Source: Corinectria fuckeliana | Lineage: Eukaryota > Ascomycota > Sordariomycetes > Hypocreales > Nectriaceae | Direction: 5' to 3' | Assembly (NCBI GenBank): GCA_019137255.1 | Contig: WPDH01000088.1 | Coordinates: forward strand, 62,001 to 126,000 | Length of the DNA: 64,000 nucleotides | In this document: positions 25,806-37,189 of the stretch, piece after piece | How the letters are laid out: each line of letters begins with the position of its first letter | Position numbering within the stretch: the stretch's first letter is position 1 | Notes under the pieces: generated by a model | Database searches by the model: none | The model's input: only the letters and a program-made list of their open reading frames with translations | What the model was told of the DNA's origin: nothing | Program-made: the position numbers and the translations under genes

Positions 25806-28800
25806 TTATATCCTTTCTTGCTGCTGTTGCTGCCGTAGCTGCTGTTCTATCATCTTGAGTCGCCAGCCCATCTTGAGTCGCTCCTTTAGTTGGTCTAGAT
25901 GAGCCTTTAGTTGCGCCTGTTGATCCCGTTCGACAACGTTCGCAGTCGGCTCATGCTGTGCCCGGCTTGGATTCAATTGGCGTACTTGTCTTGTACGGCG
26001 TATCGCCTTTCGAGGGGCCGCAGTGCCATGATACTTGCTGGTGTGGTTTCTCAGCGCTTGAGGTGATACAAACGGAGGATACTGGCAGCCAGGAAAATTG
26101 CATCGCAGACACCGAAGGTGGGACATCTCGTGCTCGAGGCATGCTATTTCGGACTCGAAACCTAGGGTGGCCTGGAAGCAAGAGCTCAGTCGACATTGTG
26201 CACGCTGACGTCCGGAAGTGAGTCTTGAATGTGTCTAGTTCTTCGGCGGAGACCCCTGGGTAGGTGTGTTGACTGAGTAATGCTCTGACTACATCCTGAT
26301 AAGATGCGAGCAAAGCTGTTTTGCCTTCACCAGAGCGTGATTTGCACTTCGGGTTCTCACTCCCGTGAGCTAGATCCCTAGTTAGTAAGTTCCATAGCAT
26401 GAATTGCAAAGTAAAAAAAAAAAGCCTACATTGCGCTTGGAAAAGCTCAGGTTCAAGATGCTTGATGGATCTGCCCTTCAAAGCTCGCTCAACGTGCTTG
26501 TGCAAGACGGTATATTGCTGCAGTGACGCCAATCTGTCATCCGAGAGTCTGATCTTCGAAACGGAGTCACTAACTTCCGGGGAGTCGTATTCCTTTTCTA
26601 GATCATCCGCCAATTGACAAGCAAGGCCGAGAACGGTTGAGTCTGAGTCAAGTTCACCGACAGACACAACATGGGACAACAAGCCGTCCGCCCATTACTT
26701 AGTGGCATAGACATGAAGCCCATGTAGACCCTTTGCTACTCTGAGGTACTTGGTATGTTCGTCGTCTTGCTTGCTGAAGGTCCGGACGCCGGAGAGAAGG
26801 CAAGTGATAGAAGCTACCGCATGTTCCTTGATTGCTTCTTTCTCGTGAATAACAACATTGCTCGATGAAGTTTGAAGAAATCTGTGACAGGTCTTAGCGT
26901 TTCTCCTGTCGTCTGTGCGCACTCAACCACTTACTCCTTTACCGAGATGTGAATGAAAGCTAATGAAGTGTCCTGCCTCTCTTCGACAAGAGAGCCGCAA
27001 ATGTCCAGTATGTACCGAGGGGCAAGATGGGTTACGTCTGGGCCACCAGCGCTGAAGGAGATGGCAGACAAAAGCTCCATCTTTTTCAGAGGGCGTTTCG
27101 CAAAGGCCACCCAGCCGAAAACATATTTTATACGATCAACTGACCGAGAATCAAGTGGGACGAGAATCTGTGTTAGGATCTTTCGGTAGCTACTGAGTCT
27201 TAGCATTGGTACACTAGAACACGATAGACAAAGTGACGCACAAGTCTGTGAGTTTCTCAGGTAACTGATTCACCGAGGCCTGGATTTCACCTCCACTAAG
27301 AAAGATGTTGTGAGAGAGGTAGTCTAGCACGAGTCGAGCATAAAGGAACATGCCTTCGAATCATGTTAGAAGCTGATTGTAGTTTCGGTGTGCTGGGCTA
27401 ATTTACCGTCGGTCTTCTTCGCGATAGTGTTCTGTATTTCAAGAATCTCGTCCTGTCCGACATCAAGTTGAGAAAGCTTTTCATGCAAAGAGCGAAGCCT
27501 TTGTTCTATGTATTGCCGTATCGCCCCTTGTACGGAAGCCTTCTCGTCGGTGAGAGAGACGATCTGCCTTCTACGAAGACGGTTCAGCGGAATTGATGGG
27601 GAGCGGCTTAATATCAGGACTTTGCAGGTGATGCCACCCGGAACAGAAGTCTTTGTGATTTGATTGATCAAGTTCACTAGACGCGTCTGCTTGTCTGGCT
27701 CACACTCATCTAAGCTGTCGATGATGATCCATATGTACTCGGCTTGGCTTGGTTCCGTAGACAAGCTCTTCAGAACAGTCTGCAAGAGCTGTTCCAACAC
27801 GGCAGTGGTAGATGACTTCTTGCCGATGACGCACTCCTCGTAAACGTGGGCAATCAAATCGTCGTCTTTCCGGAGGAGTTGGACAAGAAGGGACCGCAAG
27901 ATTTGCTCGTACATCGTCGATGATGCATATAAATACGTGCAAAAGTGGCGAATGACGAAAATCTTTGCTGCTTTCATGAAGTTGACGAGTTGAGCGGCCA
28001 GCACACTCTTGCCAGATCCAGGCGTCCCCTGTAACCAGATGGCTGCTGTGTCTGGCTTTCGCTGACACCAGGACTTGACCTTGGAATTCTGGAGGATCCA
28101 ATTGCACGTTCCAGGATACTCGGCGCCCTCTGCAAATATGGAATCGAAAACAGCCAGCTGGTCGGACTCGTTTATGTTTAGCCAAGACGTAATGGACTCG
28201 TGTTGTTTTGCAGTCTGCTCTTTTTCGAAGTTGCGGACCTGGTCAAGGCCCTCTTCTCTCCAAGTGCGAATATCTTGGCGGAGTTGCTGTGCCTGGGAAA
28301 TATCGAGCGCGTTCGCCTCTTTGTCAATCAAGTCTTCGTTCTTCTTCATGTCTTCGAGAATGTTGTCAAAACGTCTTTGGAAGCGGCCCCATGAGGTGAT
28401 GAACAGTAACTTCCAGCCTGGACTATATTAGAAAAGCTTGGCTTCAAAAGGGCCACGTCCTTACCACTCCGCCGAACAAACTTGTAAGCGTGTGTGTGAA
28501 ACTGTAAAATGTCGGCATAAAATACCGCCAAGGTCTGCTGAAAGTTGGAGTTGCTGGCGAAAGCAGCGCTCAGGACCCCGAAGCGGTTGAGCGAAGAAGC
28601 GATGCTCGCGTATCCTCTGATGATCTGCTCAAAGGCCTCAGCATACTCAGAGGCTATCCGTAGAATAAGACTGATCGGCGCCCAAATCTACGGCAGATAT
28701 GGAGTGCCATTGCAGAGGATGTCTACTACTTTGGAGTAGTGTTCTAGGCCATTGAACAGAGGTATGAGGCGTCGCATGTAGCGAAGCGACTGTCTCGCGG

Positions 28801-28960
28801 CAAGCTGATTCTCAATATCGAGCGCCGCTTGTTTAACGTCCTGGAGACTTGTATCAACAAAATTGCGAGAGTCTCCCGGGCTGATTGTCCGGTTGAGTTC
28901 TTCAAAGGCATTCCTGATGGTTTGCCTCGCAGGGGCGGACACTGCAGGCGCTCGTGGCAT
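25806..28960 (-). pseudogene. NACHT-domain NLR-like gene with C-terminal zinc-finger-like region, inactivated
   Basis: Six exons (28960-28465, 28417-27407, 27353-27242, 27189-26935, 26881-26430, 26369-25806) join in phase. The N-terminal region (MRRLIPLFNGLEHYSKVVDI) is a fungal NLR effector/DUF7708-like domain. It is followed by a NACHT NTPase with Walker A GTPGSGKS (about 28,000-28,030) and Walker B-like IIIDSLDEC, a winged-helix-like region, and a C-terminal Cys/His block (LRCNFPGCQYPPF, then LRNHTSKYH) with a Gln-rich tail. Three lesions break it: TAG at 28688-28690 where the family has Trp (CNGTPYLP*IWAP), TAA at 26695-26697 before WADGLL, and a 1-nt frame change near 26200 just before the Cys/His block. 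Fungal NACHT proteins act in nonself recognition and programmed cell death; this copy should be non-functional unless it is read through or edited. Confidence 0.85.
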
Positions 28961-29417
28961 TTTGGTCTGAGGTTTTTGGTTGCAAGCTGGGGAATCGATA
29001 AGAACACAAGATCAAGTAAAGAACCTTGGGGGACTGCTTTAATCCCCGCAGTTGCGGCTGAGTTGACATTGCTAGGCTGATTTGGTATTGTCAGGTTGAA
29101 AAGCCTCGAAGGCAGATCAGCCGCACAGCCACGACCAGTTGCATGAGAGGCATCAACTATTGGGTCACAGTTGATGCAGGGATATAGGTAAGTTGAGCGG
29201 CTCCTGTGTAATTCCACTGTTGGCTGCCAAGTTGCTTGGTTGCCTTAGACGTCATCATCCTGCAGTCCGCCTGCAGGCTCTCCTTGTTTCAACCCAACAA
29301 GGCTGTGCAAGCGCTCACTCAGCTTTCCTTCTCAAAATACCACAACACATCATCATATCCTACTTGTCTTCGACCTAGTTAGTGAGCTCCCAAGTCGGGA
29401 GTTCCTTCACAATAAAC
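28961..29417. promoter_or_regulatory. Shared divergent upstream region of the NLR and SNF2 genes
   Basis: A 457-bp interval separates two start codons pointing away from each other (28960 on the minus strand, 29418 on the plus strand), so both promoters must lie here. No clear TATA box or known operator is visible. Confidence 0.6.
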
Positions 29418-32400
29418 ATGGACTGGACTCAACACCAGGAAGATCACGCAACGAAGCGCCGCCGGCTGGACGAGCCGGGGGGGGAGGCCATTGGCGCCTA
29501 GAGTGAGAGCCGGAGAGCATACCAATATACATTCGAATCAATTCACTCACCAGACGCCCCACGAAGCGAAATACTCGTTTATAGCCACGCAATCCTGCCC
29601 TGCTCAAGCCTCTTTTCCCCTTCCAGCTACACCACTCTACCAACCCCCTCCTGATAGTGCCGGAAACCCTTTGTTGTCGTTCAATTTCAGCGGCACATCA
29701 TCTTTCAACACTTCCAAATCGTCCGAGACCATAAGCCTGCAGCTCCAAGGCAGCTACCAAGCCCAGCCGAATGGTACCTGGTACCCTCCTGCGCCGTGGG
29801 ACCCGGCCTCAGCATGACTGTCGAACTCATATATCACGGCGCCAGGATTGTTTTTCAATGATGCAACTACTCAACAACGAGAAATGAATCAGCTTCCGCT
29901 ACTCGTCTCGCCGCTGTGCTGTACGGATCCGATCTCCTCAATGCCGACCACTTTCGACTCGCAGCAACCCTTAGATATGTTTCTAGTCGAGGCTTCACAG
30001 CCGTTCGTCACAGAGGGTGCCATACTTCCCTTGGGCACTAAAGAAGCCGACTTGGCTCAACTTGCTCACAATGAAATATTTGCAAGGAGTCCTGTTTGCT
30101 TCGGGATGGTGAACCGATTTGTCCACATGCCTGAGGTACATATGCTAACGTATATAGGTCCCGGACATCACTGCGAAATACGAGGGCTTATCCGAAACGA
30201 CAATCTCACCATTTGAAGTTCAATTAGACTCCTCAAATTGCTTCAGTACTATAGGTAACCCAGACTTCCATGGCCAGATCTCGTCGGAGTATGGCCAAAT
30301 GATCCAGGGTCTTCTCGACGACGAAACGCTAGTCCTCCACCTATCATGCACCGTTGCTAGTCCTCGTATGGTGAAGAGGACACCTAAAAACTCCATGTTG
30401 TTGGACTGCACTGTAGACATCACTGTGTACGGGCCGATGGACATTTTCGAGGAGATTGGCACCTGGTTCGAAGAGTATGGTGTTTTCCTGCAGGACCCGC
30501 GAAAGTGTCACTTCGACACTAGATACTGCAATCCCCAACGGCTTTCTTCGGATGACTTAAACGCTTGCCCTTTGGTTTCCGAAATTGTCTCAAAGACATC
30601 CAAATTTGTCAGCCTCGAAGATATCACAGAGAGGCCCGGATTGCTGGACATCTTGAGCAGCCATGTTGACTTGCCCGAGACTCCACAGCCCTTGGTGATA
30701 CGTGGGAATCTCAAGAGGTAATTATCTACTACTTAGCGCCTACCAATTTTATTGTAAATCTAGCTGACAATATGTGAAGGCACCAAAAGCAGGCCCTCAC
30801 TTTTATGCGCCACCGAGAATAGGGCTGGGAATTCCGCCGTCGATACCCAGATATCTGGGAGATACAAGACACCGAGCAAGGAAGATTGTGAGTTTTCCCC
30901 ACAGCCTAATTTCAATATCATTACAGCTTACACTACTGTAGGTTCTTCAATGGAGTATCTGGTGCTCCTCAAACTGAGCAGCCTCCGGACTTCTACGGGG
31001 GAATCATCGCTGACCCAATGGGCCTTGGGAAGACGCTGACTATGATCGCTCTAGCTGCAGCAGATCTCGATGGTGATACTATTACTATTCACTTGGACAT
31101 TGTGCAAAATAACATGCGTTATGCCCCAGCGACCCTCATCGTCGTACCACCACCCCGTAGGCGCAACACAACTTGCCCTAACTGTAGCGATGTTGTTAAC
31201 TTTTGTCAGTACTAGGCACATGGGAAGCGCAACTTTCAGAGTAAGCTACATGGCGTATCCTTCCTGGCACAGACTGACAAATGAAAGGCACGTCATCGAG
31301 CACGGCTTGAGATGTCGTCGGCATCATGGAAAGTCCAGGCTGACTACCATTGACGAGCTTGATGGTGTAAACATAGTGTTGACTACGTACCACACCATCT
31401 CTTCTGAATGGAGCGCCGAGAGAGGCGCTGTGAATTCTGTTTTATTTTCGACACACTGGAGGAGAATCATTCTAGATGAAGGTGAGTCCCTATCGTTCCC
31501 TAGCAGATGTAAGGAAGCATCGAATCTGACAGGGCTAGCACACTTCATTCGAAACGGAAACTCAAGGATGGCCCATGCGATATGTGCACTTGATGGCGTG
31601 GCTCGATGGGCTGTTACTGGTACCCCAATCCAGAATCGACTCAGTGACCTCGCGACCCTCTTCAGGTTCATTCGAGCCTACCCATACACCGATCCTAAAT
31701 GCTTTGACATCGGCATCTCCCGTCACTGGAAGCTGGGAGAGGACGAAGAAGCTGTCAGAAGACTGAAGCGTCTCTCGGCCTGCCTCATACTTCGCCGCGC
31801 TAAAAACACCATCAGCCTACCCCCTCGCAGAGATATGCAATGCGCTGTTGACTTCAGTCGCGAAGAAGGGGAGTTTTATGACGAGATACGCCAGAAAGCT
31901 ATCGTTGGCATCAACGAAGCCCTTCAAACGGACTCTGAACAGGCCCGAGCAGGTGTTTATGTGAACGTCTTACAGCAGATCGAATCTCTGAGACTGATCT
32001 GTAATTTGGGGCTTCACTACCAAGCAAAACACGGAAATTCCTCCCTGTCCTTTCAGGAAACGAACAACTGGACCAGTGTCACGCAACAAACGTTCGATGC
32101 TCAAAGGGAAATGGGGCCAGTCGTCTGCTTGCAATGTGCATCGGCCCTAGACTTGACAGAGACACTTCTGGATGACCCGACGGCGTCCCGGCAGAAACCT
32201 CAATTTTCCCGTTGTTTGAAGTTTGTTTGTGGCGAATGTTCGCAGAAGAATACTCGGCACAAGCAGAGCTTGGCATGTGGCCACAAGCCATCTTGTTCGA
32301 TGGCCACGGTGTCTACCAGCAACAACGTTCTTGAACCGAGCCCAAATTTGTTGAACCCCCAGCTGGGAACAGAATTCACCTGCCTCTCTTCGAAGATAAA

Positions 32401-33143
32401 GGCTTTGGTTATGGATATCAGGGCTCTGCCCTCTGGAACCAAATGGTACAATCCTGTCACCGAAGCTGCCTGATAACATACTGACGGATGTGCAGTGTCG
32501 TCTTCTCGACTTGGAGACTCACACTTGACCTTGTCGAAGCTGGATTAAAACAAGCCTCTCTGCGCGCCATCCGATTTGACGGGAAAGTACCTCAAAAAGA
32601 GCGCCAGAATGTTGTAGACAGGTTCAAGACAGATCCAGATATACGCATCATGCTTCTTACGCTGTCGTGCGGTGCAGTCGGGCAAGTGACCTGAAGCTTC
32701 AAAGTTGTCTCGGCTAATAGTTCTCCTAGCCTCACGTTGACGGTAGCAACGCGGGCTTATCTGATGGAACCTCACTGGTAAGTTCTGCAAATTGTTGTGT
32801 TTGTCGCCTAGCTAAGTTTCAGGAACCCGACGCTTGAAGAGCAGGCTCTTGCGCGAATCCATCGAATTGGTCAGACGCGGGAGGTGACCACGGTGCGGTT
32901 CTACGTGCGAGACTCGTTTGAGCAGGTCAGTTAGCTCAGTCCAGGTGGATGTATCCTTGTTAATGTTACTGTAGCAAGTTATGAAGATTCAGGAGTCGAA
33001 GAAACATCATGCTGGTGTGTTGCTTTCCCCTCACGACGGTGGACAGGTGGACGAGAGTCTAGGAGGATTGCATGTATGTGACTATCGACTTCTATTACAT
33101 TGGCTTGCTAACATAATCACAGAGACTACGGGAGCTGCTTTGA
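29418..33143 (+). pseudogene. SNF2-family DEAH helicase with RING-like insert, apparently inactivated
   Basis: Twelve exons (29418-30108, 30158-30717, 30780-30887, 30942-31156, 31216-31240, 31288-31481, 31539-32445, 32496-32681, 32730-32777, 32823-32925, 32975-33073, 33123-33143) keep phase to a TGA. Motif I reads DPMGLGKT (about 31,010), motif II DEAHFIRN is formed across the intron ending at 31538, and motif III is TGTPIQNR. A Cys/His-rich insert (CLQCASALD, KFVCGECSQKN, CGHKPSC) precedes the C-terminal helicase lobe (TLSCGAVGLTLT, ARIHRIGQTREV), a Rad5/HLTF-like arrangement. Lesions: an 8-G run at about 29477-29484 puts exon 1 out of frame by one base, TGA at 29815-29817, and TAG at 30820-30822 where the family has Gln (MRHRE*GWEF). 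The intron at 32682 has a GC rather than GT donor. DNA translocase or repair function is inferred only for the ancestor. Confidence 0.85.
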
Positions 33144-34356
33144 TAGTAGTTGGCTTAGAGCAGAGTAAAAGATCCCCATACCTCTCAATCGTATGAAGCT
33201 CCTCAGTCAAAGGCATACATACAGTGGTGCACTCATAGCCTGAACATAGAAAGTCAGCCCTTCTCCTCTTTGTGGATTTACGATGGGATAACAAGCAATT
33301 ACACCGCCGATAGAGTTCCGGTCACCACAGGCTGAACAGTTCCAGTTCTTGAGATAGACACACATGGGTGGCATATTGCTTTTGTTCGCAGAAGAAAGTT
33401 GCAGTAGACTTGATCTTGCTCAAATCTACAGGGGCTTTCTGCCAGCCACCTCTTACAAATCAGACGAGCCTCGCTTATTACAGGCAGAGTTTCTCTAAAG
33501 CTCTCTAAGGGATTTCTGACTAACCAAGACGCTCAGTGTCTAGATGGAGGCTGCAGCTGCGGACGTTAGCTGAGAGCGAAAATCACGAGACATGACAGAC
33601 ATTATCAACTCGTCAGTCGTCTAAGCTGTGCTTATGACCAGGCCACTCACCAGACCTCAACAAGCCACTACGCAGTCGCTTGACCCAGTTGGGCCATGGA
33701 TATCGCCAATTAAGGAAGGGTTCACACTCTCGTGAGACACATAATTAAACTTAGGTAGTGCAGGCTTCAGTCTACGCTACGGTGCGTGACCAGAGTCTGA
33801 AAGCAAGGAGACAATCTCGGAGAACAGTCTGGTTGGCGACAGTGTATTGTATGAAGCGTATTGAGTGGCCGAGGCAATGTATGTTTACTGTCATAGCCCA
33901 TGGCCTATAAGTTCGATGAGCTGAGCAACAAATTAAACTGGGCTTAATATGGCAGGGCATTTTAATCAAACACATTGGACTCTAGTCCCTTTTTCTTTCT
34001 AGCTGCCTGAGCTTGGTGAAGTGTCTGTTAGAAGAGTAACTATAAGAGGGCTGTTACCATTGTTTGTCTTAGCACCAATCAATCTCCCAGAATCATCAAC
34101 CATACGGCCACATAATGGCGACATACCTACTAATTACGACCCGAATCCTTGTCGTGCATCAAGTCCCTAAACCTGAACTAGATGGATTCGGCGCCCATCG
34201 CGATAAGCGAATGCAGCACACTTCTCAGCCAAGCACATAAAACAATGAAAACTAGTAGCAAATTGTTATGGTTCAACCTCAACTTCATCAGATTTCTTGG
34301 CCGTTCTACATTCGGACAGCGGATATAATTACAAAGAAAGGCAATTCGTGGTATAA
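33144..34356. other. Intergenic region between the SNF2 pseudogene and tRNA-Cys
   Basis: About 1.2 kb of moderately AT-rich sequence. No coding motif, tRNA or clear repeat was found. Confidence 0.5.
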
Positions 34357-34428
34357 GGACAGATAGCTCAGCGGTAGAGCGAGGGATTGCAGATCCCTAG
34401 GTCGCGTGTTCGATCCACGCTCGGTCCT
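34357..34428 (+). tRNA. tRNA-Cys (anticodon GCA)
   Basis: This 72-nt sequence folds as a cloverleaf: D stem GCTC/GAGC, anticodon stem AGGGA/TCCCT around loop TTGCAGA (anticodon GCA), T stem GCGTG/CACGC with loop TTCGATC, and discriminator T as expected for tRNA-Cys. It has no intron. The acceptor stem has one A-G mismatch (pair 5-68). A run of five T at 34432-34436 serves as Pol III terminator. An identical copy lies at 35143-35214 on the other strand. Confidence 0.93.
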
Positions 34429-34915
34429 CACTTTTTGCCAACATTGTCACAACAACATCAGACATGAAAACAGGAATTGATAGGTTATCTACAGTCTCGT
34501 TGCCTAGCATCTTCCATCTACTTACTGGGACCTCAGCGTTGGAAATTGTTTACTGTTCCGCACTTCAAACGGTTGGACGTAGCTTTAACTATCCTTTCTC
34601 ATTGTTACAGCGTGCCCGCCCCCTTATGACGACTTCCAAACCCAATGATTATTTATGTGCGTCCGTGGGTTCCTGGGTAAACTAATATACAAAGCGGTTT
34701 TACAGCGTGAGGCGAATTCCGTATCAATGCTTCCTAGCCGAGATACACAATCAGCTGTTCTCCTACATCTAGGACAAGCATTCTGACCTGAGTTAATGCG
34801 CTCCCCAACCTGTCAACCCACCAACAATGCGAGTGCTGTTATGCATCACATGGCTTTGATCTACGGAGCAAAATATATGAAAGCCAGCTCACTGTAGACA
34901 CGAATAAAAAAATTG
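34429..34915. other. Spacer between tRNA-Cys copies
   Basis: About 490 bp between the plus-strand tRNA-Cys and a decayed tRNA-Cys-like copy. No gene seen. Confidence 0.5.
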
Positions 34916-34987
34916 AAGGGATTGAGCATGGACTGAACACGTGGCCTAGGGGCCTGCAATCCCTTGCTAATATGTTTGTCGGTCAGG
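34916..34987 (-). pseudogene. Decayed tRNA-Cys copy
   Basis: Read on the minus strand, this aligns along most of its length with the intact tRNA-Cys at 35143-35214. The anticodon-loop region (plus-strand GGCCTGCAATCCCTTGC) and T-arm region are recognisable, but many substitutions destroy the D arm and the TTCGATCC box. The changes are mostly transitions. Confidence 0.7.
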
Positions 34988-35142
34988 GATAAATTGTACC
35001 TGTGGTAAGATATTGCTAACATATCTATACCGCCGAGTTATCCGTGGGGATAATACCTATTGAGCTTGCATATGCATCCCGTCTCACACCAAGAGACAGC
35101 CAAAAGAAAATTGACGCACAATGAATGAGATGGCAAAAAGCA

Positions 35143-35214
35143 AGGACCGAGCGTGGATCGAACACGCGACCTAGGGATCTGCAATCCCTCGCTCTACCGC
35201 TGAGCTATCTGTCC
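35143..35214 (-). tRNA. tRNA-Cys (anticodon GCA), inverted second copy
   Basis: The reverse complement is identical over 72 nt to the tRNA at 34357-34428, including the A-G acceptor mismatch. It is followed on its own strand by a T5 terminator (A5 at 35135-35139). The similarity extends about 10 nt past the gene around CTTTTTGCCA, so the duplication included the terminator. Confidence 0.93.
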
Positions 35215-35614
35215 GGGATGCTATTTCGGCGCTTTTAATTGACATTATATTCCAGTCCGGGAAGGCATGATCGAAGCATCTTTTCCGCCCTAGAGCAAAC
35301 GTAGGAAACTAAAACTATATAGTCGCTGCACCGGATCTCCTCATTAATGACAGTTTGCTTGAAACTCCAATATGATCTATTAAGCCTCTATCAAACTGAG
35401 AGCGTCTGGTATTATAACTGATGGTTTGTCTTTTGGCTCGAGACGTAACCTTGACCTAGATAGTTCATGCGCTTGATACAGACTCCTGAACAGTTTGTCC
35501 ACAAGACAAACAACTCCCTACTAGATGATCCAGGTTTGTGCGGTGGAAACATACATTAAACAGTCTTGTCCTTGAGGATGCTTAATCGTTTGCAACATTA
35601 GGCCTAAGTAGAGG
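35215..35614. other. Spacer between tRNA-Cys and the dynamin-like relic
   Basis: About 400 bp; no gene, tRNA or repeat recognised. Confidence 0.5.
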
Positions 35615-36751
35615 TTAGCTTGGGAACCCCGTCACCTCCTGGTCACGATGGTCTGCCGCAACGCAACAGGTGTCCCTATAGAGGGACTTAGTCAACGCTT
35701 CGCAGTAGTTTAGCGAAGACGGAGCATTACCAGAGAACCCACGATTCTGGCGCCTTTCGCAGGCCTTCAGTGGTCTTCTCAAATCGCTGCGCTCTACCTG
35801 CAGCGCAGTTCGCTTTTGTGTCGTCTCTGGAGGTTCAATTTCCAAGTTCCAGTTGATCCTCGTTGAGCTGAAGGACGCTGTCGACACTGATGATTTCCGG
35901 CACTCGCGATGCAAGGCAGTTTTCGATTCCGAGGAGATTGACGTTCTCTGCGAATGTTTGGAGCGCTAGCTAAGGGGGAAATGTCAGTAGCTGCATGTCG
36001 GTCTGGCAGGTTACGGATCTCCCTCTCTTCGACTTACATCATAGTATTTGATCATCTCAGAAACAGTTGACTCGGCGTTGGATCGGTCAATACTCCAAGC
36101 TTCCATGCCCGTCGTCGAAGCTATACTCTGCAAGCTAGAATTTCTCTCATTACGCCTTTGGCCTTGGAGGAGAATGCGGCGAAGCTCTGTCTCGTGCGGC
36201 TGGAGGTGTCCTTCCTTGTAATACTTCAATAACTCCTCCAGCTTCATTTCGAGTTCCTTGTTCTTCCGCTGAAAGAACGGATCGCCTTCAGATCTGCGAA
36301 GCTCTTCTTAATCAAAGTGTTGTCAAGGATCTTGAAGGCATCCGGGCCGTCCTGAGCAGGGATCACGGCGAGTATAGTGACGTCCCGGTTGAGCATCTCA
36401 CGCTCCGCGAGCTCCCGGCAGAGGAGGGCGTCCTCTTGATGCTCCGAGTCCCAGGGTATTCCCGGGAGGTTGGCGATAAACAGCGGCAGAAGATCCGGTC
36501 CTGAGAGCCTGACGTACAAACTATGCTGCGGGCAGCAGGCCTCGGTCGGCCTTCGTTTCAATGTGAGTGAACACTTCCAGGACGGAGGACTTGCCGCTGG
36601 ACACGCCGCCGACCACGGCCACACGCCGCAGCCGCAGCCGCAGCCCGCGTCGGAGAGTGAGGGCGTCGAGACGGTAAAAGTCGCGGTGGACCGGCTCGAG
36701 TTCGAAGCGAAGATGTCGCAGAGCTTCCGAGCTACCATCGATGCGACCCAT
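35615..36751 (-). pseudogene. Truncated dynamin-like GTPase relic
   Basis: The minus strand carries dynamin-like pieces in three frames. A start at 36751 leads into a G1/P-loop (VAVVGGVSSGKSSVLEVF), then after a frame change into a block like the dynamin G3-G4 region (LYVRLSGPDLLPLFIANLPG, then NRDVTILAVIPAQ). About 80 residues usually found between G1 and G3 are missing. Further on are GTPase-effector-domain-like pieces (LEELLKYYKEGHLQPHET, then EPPETTQKRTALQVERSDLR). The usual length is about 700 residues, so most of the middle domain is deleted. It is not expected to be functional. Dynamin-like proteins remodel membranes; whether the ancestor belonged to the Vps1/Mx-like group is uncertain. 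Confidence 0.72.
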
Positions 36752-37189
36752 GCTAACTAACTAATGGTCTACAAGGCTCAGATTGGAAACTAACTCTCAG
36801 TCTCCCAGCGTCCTCAGGGAAGATCGTCATGATGATCGGCCGTCCCCCTCTCGTATCATGCAAATGAGACTCCAGCAGTAAGCCCATCTGAATTGCTGCA
36901 GCGCCGAGGCTGCGAGCTGAGAACCAACAGGCCAATGAAGCTTCAGCTCTGTCCTTGCACAACCTGCGCCAAGACGACGCCTGAGACGCGTTGATGTAAG
37001 GGTTTCAGCCACAGACGCCCGGTATACGAAGTAAGGATGCTAGAGGTCAAAAGAAACTTGACGAAGCTCGACCCTTAAAGCCACGACCGTATCAAGCTTG
37101 ATTTTGGTTCTTGTTCTATCCCGACTTATCCCCTTGCGCCGTCTATATCCATGCGAATAGAAACCGTCCGCATATAATGCCACATGCCA
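36752..37189. other. Spacer between the dynamin relic and DUS1
   Basis: About 440 bp that should include the DUS1 3' UTR. It contains one TACGAAGTA motif (37025-37033). No gene seen. Confidence 0.5.
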
